Shown here: piece after piece, positions 35,019-43,232 of the stretch
Layout of the letters: the number at the start of each line of letters is the position of its first letter
Numbering within the stretch: the stretch's first letter is position 1
NCBI RefSeq assembly: GCF_019904155.1
Contig: NZ_JAHCMB010000049.1
Location: 106,607-170,606 of the forward strand
Direction of reading: 5' to 3'
Source of the DNA: Paenibacillus sinensis
Lineage (GTDB): Bacteria; Bacillota; Bacilli; Paenibacillales; Paenibacillaceae
Length of the DNA stretch: 64,000 bases
The notes under the pieces: model-generated
The model's input: only the letters and a program-made list of their open reading frames with translations
Databases searched by the model: none
Told to the model about the DNA's origin: nothing
Made by a program: the position numbers and the translations under genes

Positions 35019-36266
35019 ATGCCTGCCAAGCGATTTCAATTATTTGCGAATAAAGAAATGAGAATTCTGGCGATCAGCTTATTATTTCTGGGAATAGGCA
35101 ATGCCGTGACCGCACCTTTTCTGCTTCTGTTCGGTGTGGAGGAGCTGGGCCTGGGCTCGGGGATTTTCGGTGCCTGGATTGCGGCAAACTCCCTGTGCGG
35201 AATTCTCGTCAACACACTGCTTGCCAAACGATCGGACAGCGGATTTGACCGGAAAAAGCTCATAATACTGGCATCCGCCTTCTCGGTTGTCGCCTATATT
35301 GGCTGTTATCTCGTATACCATGATCTCCGGTTTCTGCTGTTTGTCATTCCTGTATTTCTCGGGCTAGGCGCTCCTGCGCTGCCGCAAATTTTCGCTCATG
35401 CAAGAGATATCCTCAATCAAAGCAGCGATCGCCGTAATGGCTCATCCGCCAACGCGCTTCTTCGTTCGCTATTTTCAGCAGGATTTCTCATCGGACCGTT
35501 GGTGGGAACCTTCCTGCTGGCACAGGGCGGATACAATGCTCTGTTCTTGGGCTCTGCAACAATGTTTTTATCTTTCGGCGTCCTGGTTCTTCTCTTTCTG
35601 AAACGGAGTCCTGCAAGCACCGGCTCCGCCGCGAAAGTGCAAGGCATAGGCGAGCAATTGAAGAACCGGAACATCCTGTTTCCCTTTCTGGCCCTTCTGC
35701 TGTTCTTCGCATCCAACTCGATTTATGGAATCGGCGGCCCATTGCTAATCACCAGACAGCTCCAGGGTTCAGCCAGCTATGTAGGCCTGGCATCCAGCAT
35801 TTGCGCCGGGTTGGAAATTGTGACGATGCTGTTCCTCGTGCTGGCTTCAAGGAGAGTCTCCAACCGGCATCTATTGATACTGGGCGGTGTGTGCTCCGTT
35901 ATGTTCTTCGTGATCGTGATTCTATCTACGCAAGTGTGGCATATTCTGGCCGCCCAATTCTTTCTGGCTGTCTTTATTGCAATCGCCACAAGCATTGGCA
36001 TCAGTTACTTTCAGGACCTGCTCCCGAATCAGTCCGGTGTGGCTACCACCCTCTATTCCAATGCGGCAAGCTTCGGTATGCTGCTGGGAAATGTGGGAGG
36101 GGGAGTATTGGTTGAATGGCTCGGTTATCGGAATGTGTTCTGGTCCTGCTTGAGCACTGCCCTGACGGCACTTGTCCTGTTCAAATTATCCAAGGAAGAA
36201 ATCAGCTCACAGACCGTCGTTACTGAACGGAATCAAGGATCAGAAGGGGAGCTCATTCATGATTGA
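35019..36266 (+). CDS. MFS transporter, sugar-efflux (SET)-like
   Basis: This 415-aa major facilitator protein has about twelve hydrophobic segments and a central cytoplasmic loop near residues 195-215. The overall pattern (LFGVEELGLGSGIFGAWIA; PQIFAHARD) resembles SetA/SetB-type sugar efflux transporters. The genes around it handle malate and aspartate, so the transported compound in this context is uncertain. It starts 3 bp after the malic enzyme stop and overlaps the aspartase gene by 8 bp, so it belongs to that operon. Confidence 0.78.
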   Translation: MPAKRFQLFANKEMRILAISLLFLGIGNAVTAPFLLLFGVEELGLGSGIFGAWIAANSLCGILVNTLLAKRSDSGFDRKKLIILASAFSVVAYIGCYLVYHDLRFLLFVIPVFLGLGAPALPQIFAHARDILNQSSDRRNGSSANALLRSLFSAGFLIGPLVGTFLLAQGGYNALFLGSATMFLSFGVLVLLFLKRSPASTGSAAKVQGIGEQLKNRNILFPFLALLLFFASNSIYGIGGPLLITRQLQGSASYVGLASSICAGLEIVTMLFLVLASRRVSNRHLLILGGVCSVMFFVIVILSTQVWHILAAQFFLAVFIAIATSIGISYFQDLLPNQSGVATTLYSNAASFGMLLGNVGGGVLVEWLGYRNVFWSCLSTALTALVLFKLSKEEISSQTVVTERNQGSEGELIHD

Positions 36267-37698
36267 TGTGAAATATAGAGTTGAACATGATTTTTTGGGA
36301 GAGAAGAATATTCCGGGTGAAGCCTACTATGGCATTCAGGCTCTAAGGTCGGCGGAGAACTTTCCAATTACCGGATACAAGGTACAGGAAGAGCTGATCA
36401 CCGCATTGGCAATGGTCAAGAAAGCGGCGGCCCTGGCGAATATGGAGACTGGAAAGCTGGACTCCGAGCGGGGGTTGGCAATTGTCCAGGCTTCCGAGGA
36501 AATCATATCCGGCAAGTGGCATGATCACTTTATTGTGGACCCGATCCAGGGCGGAGCCGGTACCTCCATGAATATGAATATGAATGAAATTATTGCGAAC
36601 CGGTCGCTTGAGCTGCTCGGGCATTCAAAAGGGAATTACAAGCTCCTGAGTCCGAATACTCATGTAAATATGTCCCAATCGACCAATGATGTGTTTCCAA
36701 CAGCCATCCATCTGTCTGTATTGAAGGGAATCGACCGTCTTCTATTAACCCTTCAGAATATGCAGGCGGCATTCGCCCGCAAGGCCCGGCAATTCGATTC
36801 GATAATTAAAATGGGAAGAACACATCTGCAGGACGCGGTTCCCATTCGATTAGGCCAGGAATTCGCCGCATATGGAAGTGTAATCCTCCGGGATATCGAG
36901 AGAATTGAACGTACCCGCAGCAATCTTCTTGAAATTAACATGGGGGCGACCGCCGTCGGCACCGGATTGAACGCCAGCTCAACTTATATCGGGAAGGTGA
37001 CCCGGTTCCTAACCGCGATCAGCGGCTATGAGTTGACTCCTGCCCGCAATTTGATTGATGCAACCCAGAATACGGATGCTTACACGGAAGTGTCAGCCGC
37101 ATTAAAAATCAGCATGATCAATATGTCCAAGATCGCGAATGATCTGCGGCTGATGGCATCAGGTCCCCGCGCCGGATTATATGAAATCCAGCTTCCCGCC
37201 AGACAACCTGGCTCTTCGATTATGCCCGGCAAGGTCAACCCGGTCATGTGCGAGGTCGTCAACCAGGTCGCCTTTCAGATAATCGGCAACGACCATACGA
37301 TTAGCCTGGCTTCCGAAGCAGGGCAGCTTGAGCTTAACGTAATGGAGCCTGTTCTTGTATTCAACTTGCTCCAGTCTCTCAAAATGATGGACCGGTCGCT
37401 GAAATCCTTCACAGAGCTGTGCCTGAACGGAATTACAGCCAATGAAGCGAAGTGTCTGGAATATGTCGAGAAGAGCATCGGACTTATCACAGCGTTAAAT
37501 CCCCATATCGGGTATGAGACGGCTTCCATGATCGCCCGTGAATCGCTAAGCTCCGGCAAGCCCGTTCGGGATATTTGTCTGGAGAGAGGGATTCTAAGTC
37601 AGGAAGCGCTGAATCTGATACTTAACCCGTTTGAAATGACGGAACCGGGAATTGCCGGAGCTGCCTTGATGCATTCTTCCAGCGATAGCGTTGAATAA
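36259..37698 (+). CDS. aspA: Aspartate ammonia-lyase
   Basis: This 479-aa enzyme of the fumarase/aspartase superfamily converts L-aspartate to fumarate and ammonia. The family signature loop GSSIMPGKVNPVMCEVVNQV is intact, with the catalytic serine in GSS. QGGAGTSMNMNMNEIIANRS and the active-site TGLNASSTY and GRTHLQDAVP regions are also present. These details fit aspartase better than class II fumarase. A longer frame starts at 36172, but ATG 36259 has AAGGGGAG seven bases upstream and the family-typical N-terminus. It is the last gene of the malic enzyme/MFS operon. Confidence 0.9.
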   Translation: MIDVKYRVEHDFLGEKNIPGEAYYGIQALRSAENFPITGYKVQEELITALAMVKKAAALANMETGKLDSERGLAIVQASEEIISGKWHDHFIVDPIQGGAGTSMNMNMNEIIANRSLELLGHSKGNYKLLSPNTHVNMSQSTNDVFPTAIHLSVLKGIDRLLLTLQNMQAAFARKARQFDSIIKMGRTHLQDAVPIRLGQEFAAYGSVILRDIERIERTRSNLLEINMGATAVGTGLNASSTYIGKVTRFLTAISGYELTPARNLIDATQNTDAYTEVSAALKISMINMSKIANDLRLMASGPRAGLYEIQLPARQPGSSIMPGKVNPVMCEVVNQVAFQIIGNDHTISLASEAGQLELNVMEPVLVFNLLQSLKMMDRSLKSFTELCLNGITANEAKCLEYVEKSIGLITALNPHIGYETASMIARESLSSGKPVRDICLERGILSQEALNLILNPFEMTEPGIAGAALMHSSSDSVE

Positions 37699-37703
37699 AG
37701 TAG

Positions 37704-37737
37704 GGGAGGGGTCAGCCTGAAACGGCTGGCCCCTCCC
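37704..37737 (+). terminator. Terminator hairpin after aspA
   Basis: GGGAGGGGTCAGCC-tgaaac-GGCTGGCCCCTCCC forms a very stable 14-bp stem (one T-G pair). The T-tract is poor (TGTTCG), but the position right after the operon fits termination. Confidence 0.75.
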
Positions 37738-37866
37738 TGTTCGTAGGCAATTCACAAATCTCCCTCCAGCAAGTTTCCTGCTTATTCCTCTTTCACCTTG
37801 CCTCCTATATATTGAACAATTTGAAATCAACTGTACAGTAATGAACGAATCCAAGATTATTAACTA

Positions 37867-37930
37867 TTGCATACATTCCTTCGCTTTCTATAATTATAGA
37901 CGCATGTTGATTATTCAATCAATATTGATT
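37867..37930 (+). promoter_or_regulatory. Promoter and palindromic operator of the MFS gene
   Basis: TTGCAT (37867-37872) and TATAAT (37889-37894), 16 bp apart, form a good sigma-A promoter. Just downstream lies AATCAATATTGATT (37917-37930), a perfect 14-bp palindrome, preceded by a third TTGATT half-site at 37907. A repressor bound there would block early transcription. No regulator gene is adjacent. Confidence 0.6.
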
Positions 37931-37971
37931 TTGTGATTTGCTGTCACGAAAGCGAAAGGGGATTACTACTA

Positions 37972-39150
37972 TTGAGCAACAACTTGAAGATTTACATGCT
38001 CGCGTTCATTACCTTTATGACTGCCACGACGGAGTTTATCATTGCCGGGATTCTGGATAAGGTGGCTGACTCTGTAAATATTCCGGTTGCGGCAGCGGGA
38101 CAGCTCATTACTGTCTTTGCAATCGCCAATGCGATCGGCTCACCCATTGTCATGATGTCGACAGCCAGAGTGGACCGCAGGCATTTACTGATGCTGGCCC
38201 TGGGAATCCTTGTGATCGGCAGCGTTATGACTATCACCCTCCCGGGCTTTGGATTTCTAATCCTCTCCCGCATAATGCTCGCTGTAGGCACAGGAGTGTT
38301 CGGCACCATCGCCAAGACTTACGCCTCCCAGCTGGCGTCTCCCGAGCGGCGCGCCGGAGCCATTGCTACCGTTATTACAGGTTCCAGTGCGGCTCTAATT
38401 ATCGGTGTTCCCATTGGCCGGGTCGTGGCTTCGATATACGATTGGAAGGTTATCTTCTGGGGGATCGGACTGTTCAGTCTGCTGGCGATCTTTGCCGTAT
38501 CAAGGACCATTCCGTCTTCGAAAGAAGCGGAGACCGTTCCATTGAAGAACCAACTCGCACTGTTGAAAGAACCTAAAATCTTCACCGGACTACTTGTAAC
38601 GTTCTTTTGGCAGCTGGGATATGCGGCGCTCTTCGCTTATATTGCTCCGTTCCTGCTAACCATTCATCATATGAGCGAGCGTGAAGTGAGCCTGTCCCTG
38701 TTTGCCTTCGGCATCGCAACCTTGATCGGCTCCAAGTCCGGCGGCTATTTGACTGATCGCCTCGGCATCCACCGAACACTCCTGGGCAGCTTAACGGTTC
38801 ATGTACTCGCGCTTCTGTTGCTCTCGACGATTTCCGGTTCAGTCTTCGTCACTGTTCCTCTGCTGATGCTATGGGCATTTGCGGCATGGTCGTCCGGCCC
38901 CGGCCTGCAATATAACCTGATTGTGACCGCACCCAATGCCGCGGGAATTATGCTTAGCCTATTCGGTTCTGTTCTTCAGCTAAGCATTGCCGCTGCCGCA
39001 GGCATTGGCGGGATCGCCGCTTCCGGCTCCTCTATGCTGGCGATAAGCTGGACCGGAGCAGTATCCGTCGCCGTTGCTTTAGGCATTGCGGCCGTAGCCT
39101 TCAGCCGTTCCCGCAGTTTGCCGCTTTCAAGCAAATCGGAGGCAAGCTGA
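37972..39150 (+). CDS. MFS transporter, AraJ/drug-efflux-like
   Basis: This 392-aa major facilitator protein has twelve hydrophobic segments. The N-terminus MLAFITFMTATTEFIIAGIL and the motif-C-like stretch ITGSSAALIIGVPIGRVV resemble AraJ/YdhP-type (DHA1) transporters that export drugs or sugars. No ATG with a ribosome site is available near the family start; TTG 37972 lies nine bases after AAAGGGGA and is chosen. It is a single gene behind its own promoter with a palindromic operator. The exported compound is unknown. Confidence 0.85.
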   Translation: MSNNLKIYMLAFITFMTATTEFIIAGILDKVADSVNIPVAAAGQLITVFAIANAIGSPIVMMSTARVDRRHLLMLALGILVIGSVMTITLPGFGFLILSRIMLAVGTGVFGTIAKTYASQLASPERRAGAIATVITGSSAALIIGVPIGRVVASIYDWKVIFWGIGLFSLLAIFAVSRTIPSSKEAETVPLKNQLALLKEPKIFTGLLVTFFWQLGYAALFAYIAPFLLTIHHMSEREVSLSLFAFGIATLIGSKSGGYLTDRLGIHRTLLGSLTVHVLALLLLSTISGSVFVTVPLLMLWAFAAWSSGPGLQYNLIVTAPNAAGIMLSLFGSVLQLSIAAAAGIGGIAASGSSMLAISWTGAVSVAVALGIAAVAFSRSRSLPLSSKSEAS

Positions 39151-39254
39151 AGGGGGGATGCCATTTGTTTACCCTTCCGCGTGTTCACGGGTTGTGTCAA
39201 GCTTAGCCGAGCGCTATAATACCCTTGAAGCTCTGCAGAAAGGACATCATTATC

Positions 39255-39653
39255 ATGACATTTATATATTTCGTGGTTGGGATCTTACTCTTGTGGGCGT
39301 TGGTTCAGCTATGGCCCGTACCCTCTCTTACTTATGTGGACGGTGAGGAATGGGACCCGTCGTTTGTACGCTGGTCACAGGTGAAGCTTCTCGACGTAAG
39401 AGATTCCAGCGAGTATTGGGAGGATCATCTTTCGGACTCGATCAATATTTCGGTTGGCCGGCTGCCTGTAGTGTGGGGAAAGGATTTATCCCCCGATGAT
39501 GAAGTGGTCATTGTCTCCCGGAACTGGTTGCAGCAAAGGAAAGCGGCCAGAATTCTTGCGAGACGCGGATTTCGGCGGCTGTATGCCGTTCGAGGTTATT
39601 TTTTGCCGATGAGAAGAAGAGAAGAATCATGCAAGTGCAACTGCTGCTGCTAA
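39255..39653 (+). CDS. Membrane-anchored rhodanese-fold protein lacking the catalytic Cys
   Basis: This 132-aa protein has an N-terminal membrane segment (TFIYFVVGILLLWALVQLW) followed by a rhodanese-like domain (VKLLDVRDSSEYWEDHLSDS through GFRRLYAVRGYF). The active-site loop, where sulfurtransferases have Cys in a CRSG-type motif, reads IVSRNWLQQRKAARIL, so the catalytic cysteine is replaced. Sulfur transfer at that site is therefore unlikely. The C-terminus ends in the cysteine cluster CKCNCCC, which could bind a metal or be modified. ATG 39255 follows AAAGGA at 10 bp. A terminator follows. Confidence 0.75.
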   Translation: MTFIYFVVGILLLWALVQLWPVPSLTYVDGEEWDPSFVRWSQVKLLDVRDSSEYWEDHLSDSINISVGRLPVVWGKDLSPDDEVVIVSRNWLQQRKAARILARRGFRRLYAVRGYFLPMRRREESCKCNCCC

Positions 39654-39677
39654 TCGGATTCTGACAGAACTAACAAT

Positions 39678-39726
39678 AAACACTTCTGAAGCACCTTAAT
39701 ACTGGGTGTGTAGGGAGTGTTTTTTT
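39678..39726 (+). terminator. Rho-independent terminator after the rhodanese-like gene
   Basis: AAACACT pairs with AGTGTTT, with an inner CACC/GGGTG stem, followed by a run of T. Confidence 0.8.
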
Positions 39727-39762
39727 GTCCACTGGAAAGATAATGCTGTTGGTCAAATTGTC

Positions 39763-39793
39763 TTGACTTCAAGTGAACTTCAAGTGATAAATT
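39763..39793 (+). promoter_or_regulatory. MerR-type promoter with 19-bp spacer, first merR gene
   Basis: TTGACT (39763-39768) and TAAATT (39788-39793) are separated by 19 bp, the stretched spacing that MerR regulators act on. The spacer carries a perfect tandem repeat ACTTCAAGTGA (39766-39776 and 39777-39787) with dyad character, so the downstream MerR protein probably controls its own gene. Confidence 0.7.
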
Positions 39794-39825
39794 CGGTCTA
39801 TCAGAGAAGCGAGGTGAAGTGAAGA

Positions 39826-40218
39826 ATGAACATCACACAAGTCGCCAACCAGTTCGGTTTAACGGCTGCAACACTGAGATATTACGAACGGATAGGCTTA
39901 ATTCCACCGATAAACCGGAGAAACAACGGCATTCGCGATTACAGCCAGGAAGATATCTACTGGATCGAATTCATTAAATGTATGAGGGACGCCGGAATAA
40001 CAATCGAGTCATTAATCGAATACACGGCATTATTTTCCGAAGGAGACGAGACTCTCAAAGCCCGTAAAGAAATTCTGGTTAGCGAGAGAACGAAGCTGAT
40101 CGAGAGGCGGGAAGAGATTAACCAGATTATCAAGAGATTGGATGTGAAAATTAACGACTGCGACGGTAACATGACTGAAATCGAGGCTGAACTCAAAAAT
40201 ATACCCATCGTAGAATAA
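39826..40218 (+). CDS. MerR-family regulator, first paralog
   Basis: This 130-aa MerR regulator has an N-terminal winged helix (ITQVANQFGLTAATLRYYERI, then IGLIPPINRR) and a C-terminal coiled-coil dimerisation helix (about residues 80-125). There is no cysteine-rich metal-binding end, so it resembles the AdhR group that responds to aldehydes or electrophiles rather than MerR or CueR. It shares long identical blocks with the second MerR gene at 43909 (QFGLTAATLRYYE, WIEFIKCMRDAG). Its own promoter and the promoter of the following DUF3737 operon both have MerR-type 19-bp spacers. Confidence 0.88.
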   Translation: MNITQVANQFGLTAATLRYYERIGLIPPINRRNNGIRDYSQEDIYWIEFIKCMRDAGITIESLIEYTALFSEGDETLKARKEILVSERTKLIERREEINQIIKRLDVKINDCDGNMTEIEAELKNIPIVE

Positions 40219-40256
40219 TTCTAGGCACAAGAGGCCGGGGAAGAACTTTTCATCAG

Positions 40257-40280
40257 AAAAAGGACTCCTTGCGCCTTTTT
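40257..40280 (+). terminator. Probable terminator between the first merR gene and the DUF3737 operon
   Basis: AAAAAGG (40257-40263) pairs with CCTTTTT (40274-40280), giving a short stem that ends in a T-tract. The DUF3737 operon promoter follows four bases later. Confidence 0.6.
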
Positions 40281-40283
40281 GAT

Positions 40284-40314
40284 TTGACTTAAAGTTAGCT
40301 TTAAGGAGTACGCT
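40284..40314 (+). promoter_or_regulatory. MerR-type promoter with 19-bp spacer, DUF3737 operon
   Basis: TTGACT (40284-40289) and TACGCT (40309-40314) are 19 bp apart. Between them CTTAAAG-ttag-CTTTAAG (40288-40305) is a perfect 7-bp inverted repeat at the position of a MerR operator. Confidence 0.7.
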
Positions 40315-40341
40315 TATCTTTAGAGATGGGAGGAATAATCT

Positions 40342-41202
40342 TTGAAAACAATAAATCAGCAAAAGCTAGCCGGAGAACGTGCTCTGTTCAAGAGCAGGGA
40401 TCTCATCATCACAAATTCTGTTTTTGCGGATGGTGAATCCCCGCTGAAGGAAAGCCGCGACATTTCGATTCATAATAGCATTTTCAAATGGAAATATCCT
40501 TTGTGGTATTGTGACAACATCCGTGTTACGAACAGTACGCTGCTGGAAATGGCACGCTCGGGAATTTGGTATACGCATCATATTTCAATCAGCGACAGCG
40601 TCATCGAAGCGCCCAAGGCTTTTCGCCGCTCCAGCGATATCTGCCTGACGAACGTAGATCTGCCTAATGCGCAGGAGACTCTATGGAATTGTGAAGATAT
40701 AGACTTGAAGCATGTGACGGCCAGAGGGGACTACTTCGGAATGAACAGCAAGAATATACGAATCGACGACTTCAGCCTGACAGGGAACTATGCGTTTGAT
40801 GGAGCCAAGAATATTGAAATTCGCAATGCGAAGCTCATTTCCAAAGACACTTTTTGGAACTGCGAGAATGTTACCGTCTATGATTCGCTCATCATCGGCG
40901 AGTATCTCGGCTGGAACTCCAAAAATATCAATTTCATTAACTGCACCATCGAAAGCAATCAGGGAATGTGTTATATGGAGCATTTACTTATAGAGAATGG
41001 AACGATCCTCAATACGGATTTGGCGTTTGAATATTCGACGATTAATGTGGATGCGACAACACAGATAGACAGTGTGAAAAACCCGGTTGCAGGAACGATT
41101 AAAGCAAAAGGTATTGGTGAAATCATTCTGGATGATGAAGAGATTATTCCCGCCTTAACCCGGTATGAGCTGGATCAAGCAGGTGAACCTTGTGAATTAT
41201 GA
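40342..41202 (+). CDS. DUF3737 family protein, probable right-handed beta-helix
   Basis: This 286-aa protein belongs to the DUF3737 family, for which I know no established function. The sequence is a series of about 20-residue repeats with alternating strands and repeated Asn/Asp turns (DLIITNSVFADG, NIRVTNSTLLE, NIEIRNAKLIS, NINFINCTIES), the pattern of a right-handed parallel beta-helix. There is no signal peptide. The start is TTG 40342 after GGGAGG. It is the first gene of the operon behind the MerR-type promoter and overlaps the MalY-type gene. Confidence 0.8.
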   Translation: MKTINQQKLAGERALFKSRDLIITNSVFADGESPLKESRDISIHNSIFKWKYPLWYCDNIRVTNSTLLEMARSGIWYTHHISISDSVIEAPKAFRRSSDICLTNVDLPNAQETLWNCEDIDLKHVTARGDYFGMNSKNIRIDDFSLTGNYAFDGAKNIEIRNAKLISKDTFWNCENVTVYDSLIIGEYLGWNSKNINFINCTIESNQGMCYMEHLLIENGTILNTDLAFEYSTINVDATTQIDSVKNPVAGTIKAKGIGEIILDDEEIIPALTRYELDQAGEPCEL

Positions 41203-42376
41203 TTTTGATAAACTGACGAACCGCTTCGAGACGAACTCATATAAATGGGATGTTGGTCCCGATGAACTTCCCATGTGGGTGGCGGATATGGACTTCGAGA
41301 CGTCTCCGGCCATTATTGCTGCCTTTCAACAGCGGCTCGATCATCGTATTTTTGGATACACGTCCGTACCGGATGACTATTATGATGCGATCACGCAGTG
41401 GTGGGGGAAGAGGCATCAATTCCATGTTACAAAAGAATGGATTATGTTCTGCACCGGTGTTGTGCCGGCGATATCCTCGATCGTACGCAAAATGACCAAA
41501 GCCGGCGACAACGTTCTTGTACTGGCCCCGGTTTATAATATTTTCTACAATTCCATAGTGAACAATCAGCGAAATGTTATTACAAGTGAAATGGTGTATA
41601 AGGATCTCCGGTACACGATCGATTTTGACGATTTGGAAGAAAAACTGGCCGATCCCGAAACGACTCTGATGATATTCTGCAATCCGCATAATCCAATAGG
41701 CAAGGTGTGGGACAAAGAAACTCTGCAAAGAATAGGCAACCTGTGTATCAAGCATCATGTCCTGATCCTTTCCGATGAAATCCATTGTGATCTGACTCAT
41801 CCCGGCCACCCATATACACCCTTTGCTTCCGTATCAGAAGAAATCGCCCAGAACAGCATCACCTGCGTTGCGCCTACGAAGGCTTTTAACCTGGCTGGAA
41901 TTCAATCGTCGAGTATTATCGTTCCCAACCCCCATATCCGGCAACTCGTTAATCGCGGGATTAATACGGATGAGGTTGCTGAACCCAATGTGTTTGCAGT
42001 TGAAGCAGCCATTTCGGCTTTCACAGAGGGTGAGCCATGGCTTATGTCGTTATTGGATTATCTGATGGCGAACAAACAATTTCTTGAGCAGTATCTCTCA
42101 AACGAACTCCCGGAGCTTCGCATCATTCACTCAGAAGCTACCTATCTAGCCTGGATCGATTGCGGGGCAGTGACCGCTGATACGACAACCCTGTGCGAAT
42201 ATATCCGGAGAGAAACCGGATTATTTGTTTCAGAGGGAGGTGTTTTTGGCGGGAATGGCCGTCATTTCATTCGATTAAACTACGCATGCCCGATCGGTCG
42301 GCTTGAAGATGGATTGCAGCGTCTGAAAAAGGGAATACAAGCCTACTCCTCGGGTAAATCTGGCGATTTTCTATAA
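41192..42376 (+). CDS. MalY/PatB-type cystathionine beta-lyase, PLP enzyme
   Basis: This 394-aa fold-type I PLP enzyme is of the MalY/PatB group, which cleaves C-S bonds of cystathionine or cysteine conjugates. The start MNYDFDK...NSYKWD, the substrate motif MWVADMDFETSP, IFCNPHNPIGKVW, LSDEIHCDL and the PLP lysine in APTKAFNLAG are all present. ATG 41165 is in frame, but GTG 41192 follows AGGTGA and gives the family N-terminus. Its start overlaps the DUF3737 gene. In this redox-looking operon it may release thiols from conjugates. Confidence 0.9.
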   Translation: MNYDFDKLTNRFETNSYKWDVGPDELPMWVADMDFETSPAIIAAFQQRLDHRIFGYTSVPDDYYDAITQWWGKRHQFHVTKEWIMFCTGVVPAISSIVRKMTKAGDNVLVLAPVYNIFYNSIVNNQRNVITSEMVYKDLRYTIDFDDLEEKLADPETTLMIFCNPHNPIGKVWDKETLQRIGNLCIKHHVLILSDEIHCDLTHPGHPYTPFASVSEEIAQNSITCVAPTKAFNLAGIQSSSIIVPNPHIRQLVNRGINTDEVAEPNVFAVEAAISAFTEGEPWLMSLLDYLMANKQFLEQYLSNELPELRIIHSEATYLAWIDCGAVTADTTTLCEYIRRETGLFVSEGGVFGGNGRHFIRLNYACPIGRLEDGLQRLKKGIQAYSSGKSGDFL

Positions 42377-42475
42377 AAACTCCGGATATGCTTCGGGGTT
42401 GATCAATTAGGCAGCAGCGAAGTGGGATGGTTATTTGAACCCAATCTAACGATATTCAGCAAGGGGGCATTAATC

Positions 42476-43222
42476 ATGAAAAAGGCATTGTTATTATTTC
42501 AGGTAATCCTTCTGATTCTTACTCTGGCGGCGTGCGGAACGAAAAGCGCGGTTGAGAGCCGTACAAGCAGTGCGGGCAGCACTTCGTTTCCCTCCACTCC
42601 CGGTTCTTCTGCTCTGGTTCCATCCGCTGAAACCGCCACCTCTGACAACAGCGACAGGAAGATTCTGATCGCCTACTTTTCCCGGGTTGGGAATACGGAT
42701 TTTGATGACACTGTGGACGTTGTCTCCTCCGCAAGTCTTAACCTTAATAAAAACGGTGCGCTGGCAGGCAATACAGAATTGATAGCAGATATGATTCATG
42801 ATGCTGTCGGCGGCGATCTGTTTCGCATTGAAACCGTAAATAAATATCAAGCTGATTATGACACGGTTGTCGATTTCGCTCAGCAGGAGAAGCGTGATCA
42901 GATACGTCCGGAGCTGAGCGCCCATGTGGCCGATATGCAGGATTACGATACGGTCTTTATCGGCTTTCCGAACTGGTGGTACGACCTGCCTATGGCTGTA
43001 TACAACTTTTTGGAGGAGTACGACTTTTCGGGAAAAACTGTTATTCCGTTTACCACCCATGAAGGCAGCGGATTTTCTGGCAACAGGGATACGATTGAAA
43101 AGAAGTTGACAGGCGCAACCGTACTGGACGGTCTTGCCGTCAGAGGCAGTGAAGCCGCCGGCGCACAGCGTGATGTGTACGAATGGCTGCAGCAGCTTGG
43201 AATGTTAAACGAAGCATCGTAA
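42476..43222 (+). CDS. Lipoprotein-anchored flavodoxin
   Basis: This 248-aa protein begins with a lipoprotein signal (KKALLLFQVILLILTLAAC, lipobox LAAC), then a Ser/Thr-rich linker of about 40 residues, then a flavodoxin-like domain. The FMN phosphate-loop region is ILIAYFSRVGNTD, and the isoalloxazine loops are FIGFPNWWYDLPMAVYNFLE and TTHEGSGFSGN. Flavodoxins normally act in the cytoplasm, whereas this one should face outside the membrane. ATG 42476 follows AAGGGGG; a longer frame upstream has no site. The next gene, 10 bp downstream, encodes a DUF4405 membrane protein, a plausible electron donor. Confidence 0.88.
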   Translation: MKKALLLFQVILLILTLAACGTKSAVESRTSSAGSTSFPSTPGSSALVPSAETATSDNSDRKILIAYFSRVGNTDFDDTVDVVSSASLNLNKNGALAGNTELIADMIHDAVGGDLFRIETVNKYQADYDTVVDFAQQEKRDQIRPELSAHVADMQDYDTVFIGFPNWWYDLPMAVYNFLEEYDFSGKTVIPFTTHEGSGFSGNRDTIEKKLTGATVLDGLAVRGSEAAGAQRDVYEWLQQLGMLNEAS

Positions 43223-43232
43223 AGGAGAAAAG

